From: Acidobacteriota bacterium
Lineage (GTDB): Bacteria; Acidobacteriota; Vicinamibacteria; Vicinamibacterales; 2-12-FULL-66-21
DNA: 5,249 bases
NCBI GenBank assembly: GCA_013817065.1
Contig: JACDDJ010000104.1
Span: forward strand, 1 to 5,249
Direction of reading: 5' to 3'
Of the stretch, positions 1-5,249 are shown piece after piece. The notes under the pieces were generated by a model. The model searched no databases and was not told where the DNA came from. It saw only the letters and a program-made list of their open reading frames with translations. The stretch's first letter is position 1. Each line of letters starts with the position of its first letter. The position numbers and the translations under genes are program-made.

Positions 1-16
1 CACGTGAGGCGCGCAT
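1..16 (-). CDS. Possible start of a third coupled gene, truncated by the window edge
   Basis: An ATG at 16-14 begins two bases after the permease B stop codon and is preceded by AGGAG at ideal spacing. Only about five residues are visible (Met-Arg-Ala-Ser-Arg) before the window ends, so no family can be assigned. The context, a tight run of minus-strand permease genes with the same junction design, makes another permease or a partner protein plausible, but this is inference. It could also be a chance ATG after the last gene of the operon. Confidence 0.4.
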
Positions 17-18
17 CG

Positions 19-2679
19 CTACTCCTGTCGCAACACCATGATCGGATCCACGCGAGAGGCCCGGCGCGCCGGGATCGCGCTCGCCAGCAGCATCGTGACC
101 GCCAGCAGCAGAAAGGATCCGGCGAAGTAAGTGGGATGGAGTCCCTGGGCGCCGTGCATTCCGGATTGGACGATCTTGCTCGTGATCACGGCGCCGATGG
201 CGCCGACGGCACCGCCCCACGCGGCCAGCCGCAGCGACTCGTGGAGGGTCATGCGCATCACTGCGCCGGGTTCGGCGCCGAGCGCGAGGCGCACGCCAAT
301 CTCGCGCGAACGCAGGCTCACGAAATAAGACATGACGGCGTAGATGCCGGCCGTCGCGAGGACGAGACCGACGAGGCCGAGGCCGGTGATCCCGTGCGCC
401 GCCAGTTTGTTGAGGAGCTGGCGCTGGCCGCTGATCTCGGCGAGCGTCCGGATCTCGACCGGCGGCATCCGGCTGTCGACCTCGCCCACTGCGGTGCGGA
501 TCGCGGCCGCCAGGGCCTCGGGCGAGCTTCGCGCGCCAACGTAGAGCGTAAGCCTGGATTCCTCCTCGAGAGGCACAGGCAGATACATCGCCGGTCGCGG
601 ATCCTCACTGAAGGACGGCTCGAGCGCGGCATCGATCATCCCCACGATGGTGACTTCGACTGGTGGCACGCCGTCGGCAACCCTGGGCCACTGCGCGACG
701 CGCACAGTGCGACCGACGGCCGCGCCGCCAAAGAGCTTGTCAGCGAGCGGGCGATTGATGATCGCGACCTGCGGAACCAGTCCGTCATCCTCGCGCGTGA
801 ACGCCCGACCTTCGATGACCCGAAGACCTGTCGCGCGGAACAGCTCACCACCGGCGTACCCGCCGACCGCGAGCGTGCCTTCACCGGGCTGCTGCGCCGG
901 GAGCAGGACCGCCAGGGCGCTGCCGCGCATGCCCTGGCCGAACATCCAGATCGCTGTCTTGCGCGCCAGCCCAGCGCCCTCGGCCTCTGGCAGCGTCGAA
1001 ACCCGGTCGAGGAGACGTTCGTAGAACGCCCGACCCTCCGGGGCCGACATCCGCAGGAGGCTGACATCGAAAGAAGCCATCAATAGTCGACCAGGCGGTG
1101 TGCCGGCTGACTGCATCTGCGCCGGAAGAAAGGTGATCATCTGGGAGCCTGTCGCCAGCAGGCCGATCGAGAGCGCCACCTGCGCGACCACGAGGACGCG
1201 TCGCGTGCGTGTCTTTCCGGGACCGGCGTCGCCAGCGCGCGACGAACCGAGCGCCGCCCCCGGTCTGACCATGCTCACACGAAGCGCGGGCATCATCGAG
1301 AATGCAACAGCGCTGATGACCGCCAGGCCCACCGCGAAGGTCACGACGCGCCAGTCGATCGGCATGGGCAGGTCGATCATCGTCCGGGCCCACACCAGCG
1401 TCCAGAGCACGATGGGTGCGGACGCGGCAACAGCCACCAGCGCGAGCAGCAGGCTCTCGATCAGCTGCTGACGGACGAGCCGCCAGCGCGTGGCACCGAG
1501 GGCCAGTCGCACGGCAAGCTCGCGTAAGCGGTGCGTGGCGCGCGCCAGCAGCAGGTTTGCCGCATTCAGGCAGGCGATGAGCAGCACAAGCGATGGAATG
1601 GCAAGCATCGCCAGCAGGAGCGAGAAGGCGGGTCCGCTCGAGGGGTTGACGAACCACACGCCCGTCACGTTGGCGGCGGCACCGGCGCGATCGCCGGGTC
1701 TCGCGGATTCGAGCTGACGGGCCACGACGCGAGCCTCGAGCCGCGCGGCCTCTTGTGTTGCACCGGGGCGAAGCCGTCCGGTGTAGCCAAAGTACCTCTC
1801 TTCGTCCTGCAGGACGCCGGACTCGAGCTTCACTCTTGGAAATACGCCACGCGCGCCAGACAGCGGCACCCACATCTCTATGCCGGGCTCCTGCAGGCCG
1901 ACGTCGGCTCTCGTCACGCCGACAAAGCCCGGTGGAGCGATGCCGATAATGCCCGCGGTGCCCAATGCCCCGAGGCCGACGAATTCGCCGAGGACGTCTT
2001 CTCTCGCACCGAACTCGCGGGTCCAGAGGCTGTGCGCGATGATCACGCCGCTCTCCGCCGGCGCGCCGGCCGAAGGGAACGTGCGGCCGCGGACCGGTTG
2101 CACACCGAGCACCTCGAAGTAGTTCTCGCTGACGAGCGCCGCTCGAACCGAGTGCGCGCGCCCGCCGATCCTCACCGCGACGGGACCGGCCGTCTGCACG
2201 GCGAGGTCCTCGAGCGTGCGACTCATGCCCTGTCGGAAGGCGCGATAGTCATCGCCGGTGCTCGTGTAGATCGTGCAGCCAGGGTTGCCGCAGCTGCGCG
2301 TGAGCGCGATCCTGACCAGGCCATCCTGGTCGACGACGCCTGGATACGGCCGGAACATGAGCGCGTTGACAAAGGTGAAGGCCGCGATCATCGCGGCGAC
2401 GCCCAGTGCCAGGCTGCCGATGACCGACAGGGCGAAGCCGGGCGACGTAATCAGCGAGCGCCCGGCGTAGCGGAGGTCCTGTGGAAAGCCCTGGAACATG
2501 CCGCCGCGTGTGCTCTTGCCCGGACGCGGCAGCTTCCGCATCGCCCACGCATCGGGCACCGCGCCAACCAACATGCTTCGGCGTCCGTGCGCCAGCTCGG
2601 CGCGCCACTCCTCCAGCCAGCGTCCGCGCGAGGACGCCGGAACGATGCGCGCGATCAGCCACAGGAACACCTGAGACAT
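19..2679 (-). CDS. ADOP-family orphan ABC permease with N-terminal prefix domain, copy B
   Basis: Second inner-membrane permease of the same family, 886 aa. Residues 1-60 are a soluble 'permease prefix' segment, recognised by the pattern LPASSRGRWLEEWRAEL near residues 12-29 (written here as IVPASSRGRW then LEEWRAEL) and by GAVPDAWAMRK at 39-49. The permease proper starts near residue 61 (MFQGFPQDLRYAGRSL). Helices are predicted at about 82-104, 353-378, 405-430, 443-464, 495-518, 765-787, 815-835 and 850-870, with extracytoplasmic domains at about 105-350 and 520-762. FtsX signatures are RELAVRLALGATRWRLVR (386-403) and REIGVRLALGA (792-802). The ARRASRVDP box and terminal LRQE are family-typical. 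No ATPase motifs are seen. Cys130 and Cys135 form a CX4C pair in the first extracytoplasmic domain. The start at 2679 is chosen because GGAG lies 7 bases upstream and the prefix domain begins there. An in-frame ATG at 2796 would add 39 unrelated residues overlapping copy A, and the ATG at 2499 would remove the prefix. Confidence 0.93.
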   Translation of the reverse strand: MSQVFLWLIARIVPASSRGRWLEEWRAELAHGRRSMLVGAVPDAWAMRKLPRPGKSTRGGMFQGFPQDLRYAGRSLITSPGFALSVIGSLALGVAAMIAAFTFVNALMFRPYPGVVDQDGLVRIALTRSCGNPGCTIYTSTGDDYRAFRQGMSRTLEDLAVQTAGPVAVRIGGRAHSVRAALVSENYFEVLGVQPVRGRTFPSAGAPAESGVIIAHSLWTREFGAREDVLGEFVGLGALGTAGIIGIAPPGFVGVTRADVGLQEPGIEMWVPLSGARGVFPRVKLESGVLQDEERYFGYTGRLRPGATQEAARLEARVVARQLESARPGDRAGAAANVTGVWFVNPSSGPAFSLLLAMLAIPSLVLLIACLNAANLLLARATHRLRELAVRLALGATRWRLVRQQLIESLLLALVAVAASAPIVLWTLVWARTMIDLPMPIDWRVVTFAVGLAVISAVAFSMMPALRVSMVRPGAALGSSRAGDAGPGKTRTRRVLVVAQVALSIGLLATGSQMITFLPAQMQSAGTPPGRLLMASFDVSLLRMSAPEGRAFYERLLDRVSTLPEAEGAGLARKTAIWMFGQGMRGSALAVLLPAQQPGEGTLAVGGYAGGELFRATGLRVIEGRAFTREDDGLVPQVAIINRPLADKLFGGAAVGRTVRVAQWPRVADGVPPVEVTIVGMIDAALEPSFSEDPRPAMYLPVPLEEESRLTLYVGARSSPEALAAAIRTAVGEVDSRMPPVEIRTLAEISGQRQLLNKLAAHGITGLGLVGLVLATAGIYAVMSYFVSLRSREIGVRLALGAEPGAVMRMTLHESLRLAAWGGAVGAIGAVITSKIVQSGMHGAQGLHPTYFAGSFLLLAVTMLLASAIPARRASRVDPIMVLRQE
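22..26 (-). promoter_or_regulatory. Shine-Dalgarno of a probable third gene, inside the end of permease B
   Basis: The minus strand reads ACAGGAGTAGCGATGCGC. AGGAG covers the last Gln-Glu codons of permease B, TAG (21-19) is its stop, and an ATG at 16-14 follows AGGAG with 5 bases between. The arrangement copies the junction between permeases A and B and suggests a further coupled gene. Confidence 0.5.
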
Positions 2680-2683
2680 GCAT

Positions 2684-5200
2684 CTACTCCGATCGCAGAG
2701 CCGTGCAGGGATCGACGCGCGCCGCCCTGCGCGCCGGGAGACCAGCCGCCAACAGTGCCGTGAACGCGAGGGCGGCCACCGGCACCAACAGTCCAAGAGG
2801 GTCGAACGCCGACGTGTAGGGAAACGCTTTCCCGAGAAGCACCAGCACCGGCACCGCCATCACAAACCCGGCGAGCAACCCGACCCCAACGAGCTTCGAC
2901 GCCTGCAGCGCGACCAGGTTCGTGATATCGCGCGGCTGCGCGCCAATCGCCAGCCTGATGCCGAACTCGTGCGTGCGCAACGACACGAAGAAGGCAATGA
3001 CGCTGTAGACGCCGGCGACCGCGAGCAGCAGGGCGGCGGCGCCCAGGCCGGAGGCGGCGCTCGCGAGCAGCCGGATGTCAGACGCGTCGTCCATGAAACG
3101 GTCCGCAAGTGTAGAGATCTCGATCGCCCGCAGGTCGCGGTCGATCGCGGCCATCGTCTCGCGCACCTGCTGCTGGACTTCCATGGGACGGCCCGAGCGG
3201 ACGTAGACGGCAAGGTAGTCCGGCACGTAGTCGAGTGGCAGATACAGACTCGCCTGCGGCTCCACCCTCATCGGTCGGGACAGCCCGTTGGCGACGACTC
3301 CCACGATGGTGACGTCACGAGGTCCGGTTGCGTTCGGCCGCAACCGGGCATTCTGCAGGACGACTGTTTCACCGGATTGGATGGTTGCGGGATTGCCCGG
3401 CGTCGCTGCAGCATTGCTGGAGCCCGGAGGCTCGACTCTCAGCACGGTGCCGAGGACTGGCTCCGGCAGCCGGTACTTGTCCACGAAGGCCTGGTCGACG
3501 ACCGCGGCATTGCCGAGGCGCACATCCTCTGGTGTGAGGGTTCGCCCTCGCAGCAGCGGCGTGCCGGCGGCATCGAACCAATCCGGCGTGATCTCGCCGC
3601 CGCCTGTGGTGCGGAGGCGGTCGGGCCCGTCGGCCGGAAGCCAGAAGCGCATCCCGCCCTGGCGCAGCGGCGCGATCGTGCTGTAGCCGACGGCCTGCAC
3701 GCGCCCGTCGGCCTGGAGACGATCCCGAAGCGACTCGATGAAGGACGTCCGCTGTAGGTGGGTGTAACCGAGCGTGTTGAAGCGCACCTCGGCCACCACG
3801 ACGTCAGCGGCGGACGGCGGCAACCGTCCAGACAGTGCCGCGATCGACCGGGTGAACAGGCCCGCGGTAAGCAGCAGCAACAGGCTGAGCGCGATCTGCG
3901 CGACCACCAGGGCGCGGCGAACGCGCGACGTTCCGGCCGCCGGCGACCGGCTACCGGCCGTCAGGCTCCGCGCCTCCCGCGACCTCGTCGCGACCCACGC
4001 GGGGATGATCCCGGTCGCGAGGACGACCAACCCGGCGACCAGGACGATGAAAGCCAGCACCGGCCAGTCGATGCTGACGTGGAAGGGGATCACGAGCGCA
4101 GCGATCTCCAGGAGCAGATTCGTACCGAGCGCCCCGGTAGCGCAGGCCGCAAGCGCGAGAAACACCGACTCGAATGCCAAGAGCCGGACCAGCTGCCCGC
4201 GCGATGCGCCGATCGACAACCGGACCGCGAGCTCGCGGCTCCGCAGGCTGGTGCGTACGAGTTGGAGATTGGCCACGTTCGCGCAGCCGATCAGCAGCAC
4301 CGTGATCGGCGCCGCCATCATGAGCATGACGATCAGCGCCACAACCGCCGGCGTATCGCTCGGGCCCAGCCCGTACTTCAGCACCAGCACGGTCGCGTTC
4401 TTTCGGTCGGCGGGATTGCCGCCTTCGATGCGTGATGCAAGCGGCTGCATCTCGGCCGCAAATACCTCTTTCGGACGGTCGGCCACTGCGCGTCCTACGA
4501 CGGCGAGCCATCGCTCGGTCCGCTCGGGCGGCGAGGGCATCGTGGCGGAGAGCGCCAGCGGGAGATACAGGCGATAGCGAAGACCAGGCGGTTCGCCGAG
4601 ATCCCCGACATCGGTCCCGGAGAAAAACTGTGGCGCGACGCCCACGACCTGCATGTCGTGTCCGCCGACGACGATGGTCGAGCCGACGACGTCTGCGGGG
4701 GCGCCGAGCTGCGCCGTCCAGAACGCATGCGAGAGCACCACCGACGGGGCTGCCCCGGGACGATCATCATCCGGCGTGAGCAGGCGCCCCAGCGCCGCGC
4801 GCGTGCCCAGCACCTGGAAGTAGTTGCCGGAGACGAACGCCCCCTGCACCGCGGCGGCGCCGGCCGACGTCCTGACCGCGAACTGCGCGCGCCCTGCGGC
4901 CGCCACCGATGGAAGACTGGGCGAACCCTCCTCGAGGATGTCGTAGTCGCTGACCGAGGCGTTGTTCGGTGCGCTGTGGCCCCACTCTTCGGTGTTCACA
5001 TACACGCGCATGATGCGCGCGCGATCCTCGATGCCGGGAAGGTCCCCTGTCAGGATCGCGGCAAGGATGGAGAAGACCGTGACGCTGACCGCGACGCCGA
5101 TGCCCAGGCACAGACTCACGGTGATCACGTGCCAGGGTGAGCGTGCGAGCGAGCGGGCGGTCTGTTTTGCGTCGGTCTGCCACGGGCCGCGCCAGGACAT
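2684..5200 (-). CDS. ADOP-family orphan ABC permease (MacB/FtsX type), copy A
   Basis: Inner-membrane permease with the duplicated MacB/FtsX layout, 838 aa from this ATG, near the usual size of the orphan permease family. Predicted helices lie at about residues 24-48, 284-308, 342-366, 378-400, 427-450, 716-738, 766-788 and 800-822. The MacB-like extracytoplasmic domains are about 50-280 and 452-712. Two FtsX signatures are visible: RELAVRLSIGASRGQLVR (about 322-339) and FGIRLAIGA (about 746-754). These are the cytoplasmic loops that, in MacB and FtsX, contact the ATPase. No Walker A, signature or Walker B motif is present, so any energy source is encoded elsewhere; substrate unknown. A Pro/Ala/Asn-rich loop at about 589-627 has no equal-length counterpart in copy B. 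The protein ends LRSE, typical of the family. The start is uncertain: no Shine-Dalgarno precedes this ATG, and the frame stays open upstream to the window edge without another ATG, GTG or TTG, so a longer N-terminus is possible. Confidence 0.9.
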   Translation of the reverse strand: MSWRGPWQTDAKQTARSLARSPWHVITVSLCLGIGVAVSVTVFSILAAILTGDLPGIEDRARIMRVYVNTEEWGHSAPNNASVSDYDILEEGSPSLPSVAAAGRAQFAVRTSAGAAAVQGAFVSGNYFQVLGTRAALGRLLTPDDDRPGAAPSVVLSHAFWTAQLGAPADVVGSTIVVGGHDMQVVGVAPQFFSGTDVGDLGEPPGLRYRLYLPLALSATMPSPPERTERWLAVVGRAVADRPKEVFAAEMQPLASRIEGGNPADRKNATVLVLKYGLGPSDTPAVVALIVMLMMAAPITVLLIGCANVANLQLVRTSLRSRELAVRLSIGASRGQLVRLLAFESVFLALAACATGALGTNLLLEIAALVIPFHVSIDWPVLAFIVLVAGLVVLATGIIPAWVATRSREARSLTAGSRSPAAGTSRVRRALVVAQIALSLLLLLTAGLFTRSIAALSGRLPPSAADVVVAEVRFNTLGYTHLQRTSFIESLRDRLQADGRVQAVGYSTIAPLRQGGMRFWLPADGPDRLRTTGGGEITPDWFDAAGTPLLRGRTLTPEDVRLGNAAVVDQAFVDKYRLPEPVLGTVLRVEPPGSSNAAATPGNPATIQSGETVVLQNARLRPNATGPRDVTIVGVVANGLSRPMRVEPQASLYLPLDYVPDYLAVYVRSGRPMEVQQQVRETMAAIDRDLRAIEISTLADRFMDDASDIRLLASAASGLGAAALLLAVAGVYSVIAFFVSLRTHEFGIRLAIGAQPRDITNLVALQASKLVGVGLLAGFVMAVPVLVLLGKAFPYTSAFDPLGLLVPVAALAFTALLAAGLPARRAARVDPCTALRSE
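2687..2690 (-). promoter_or_regulatory. Shine-Dalgarno of permease B, inside the end of permease A
   Basis: On the minus strand the junction reads GATCGGAGTAGATGCATG. GGAG overlaps the last Ser-Glu codons of permease A, TAG (2686-2684) is its stop, and the ATG at 2679 follows GGAG after 7 bases. This fixes the permease B start and implies that ribosomes finishing A can reinitiate on B. Another ATG at 2683-2681 directly after the stop is in a different frame and lies only 3 bases from GGAG, so it is less suitable. Confidence 0.75.
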
Positions 5201-5249
5201 CTGTTGACGGCTACTTGGAGTTTGGTGAATACGTCGGACAGCCCACGCG
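5201..5249 (-). other. Upstream region of permease A, no signals recognised
   Basis: These 49 bases ahead of the permease A ATG contain no convincing -35/-10 pair and no purine-rich Shine-Dalgarno near the start. The permease A frame has no stop here, so the region may be coding for a longer N-terminus. A second frame reaches a TAG at 5213-5211, which could be the end of an upstream gene 10 bases before the ATG. A third frame is open through this stretch and ends at a TGA inside permease A. The visible length is too short to decide among these. Confidence 0.3.

Noticed and set aside
1..6. CACGTG palindrome at the window edge
   Set aside because: A six-base palindrome is common by chance in GC-rich DNA, and nothing links it to a regulator here.
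4..1086. Long open frame on the plus strand across the 3' half of permease B
   Set aside because: It is antisense to a well-supported gene. Its product is Arg/Asp/His/Gln-rich with no domain or hydrophobic pattern, as expected for a shadow frame in GC-rich coding DNA.
2512..2535. GKST in the linker of permease B, resembling a P-loop
   Set aside because: The Gly required five residues before the Gly-Lys is Lys here, Pro residues surround the site, and no Walker B or ABC signature follows, so it is not a nucleotide-binding site.
1531..2763. 410-codon open frame on the plus strand
   Set aside because: Antisense to permease B, low-complexity charged composition, no recognisable motif and no Shine-Dalgarno that stands out.
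2680..2796. Upstream ATG at 2796 as the start of permease B
   Set aside because: The extra 39 residues are Arg/Cys/Trp-rich, overlap permease A by about 110 bases and resemble no known N-terminus. The ATG at 2679 has GGAG at good spacing and starts the prefix domain.
2678..4435. Two plus-strand open frames lying end to end (2678-3757 and 3758-4435)
   Set aside because: They share one frame antisense to permease A, separated by a single stop. The product is Arg/His/Gln/Asp-rich and looks like a mirror of permease codons rather than a real protein.
5211..5249. Possible C-terminal end of an upstream gene, with TAG at 5213-5211
   Set aside because: Only 12 codons are visible and all three frames are open or nearly so over this length, so coding cannot be told from chance.

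Overview
The window is GC-rich, almost wholly coding on the minus strand, and holds two complete, adjacent, head-to-tail genes for large membrane proteins of the MacB/FtsX type. Both have the full-length duplicated layout (membrane helix, extracytoplasmic domain, FtsX bundle, then a second extracytoplasmic domain and FtsX bundle). No ATP-binding cassette is encoded here. This matches the 'acidobacterial duplicated orphan permease' (ADOP) family, which is strongly expanded in Acidobacteriota and also occurs in a few other soil phyla. An acidobacterial source is therefore the best guess. It rests on protein family and base composition only; there is no rRNA or other taxonomic marker in the window.

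Layout in the direction of transcription (right to left): 5249-5201 is a short upstream stretch with no recognisable promoter or ribosome binding site. 5200-2684 is permease A (838 aa from the first ATG). After a 4-base gap, 2679-19 is permease B (886 aa). It carries an extra soluble N-terminal 'permease prefix' segment before its first membrane helix. A strong Shine-Dalgarno sequence and an ATG at 16-14 then suggest a third gene that leaves the window after about five codons. The genes look like one transcription unit with translational coupling. At both junctions the GGAG of the upstream gene's final Glu codon, followed at once by its TAG stop, serves as the Shine-Dalgarno sequence of the next gene.

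How they work together: in the known family, FtsX-type permeases pair with an ATPase and transmit its motion across the membrane to drive export or other periplasmic work. These two permeases would need an ATPase encoded elsewhere, or may have another role. Their substrate is unknown. The window is a fairly ordinary ADOP tandem pair. I see no mobile element, RNA gene, CRISPR array or clearly new system. The points most worth checking are the junction architecture, the different N-termini of the two copies, and a Cys pair confined to permease B.
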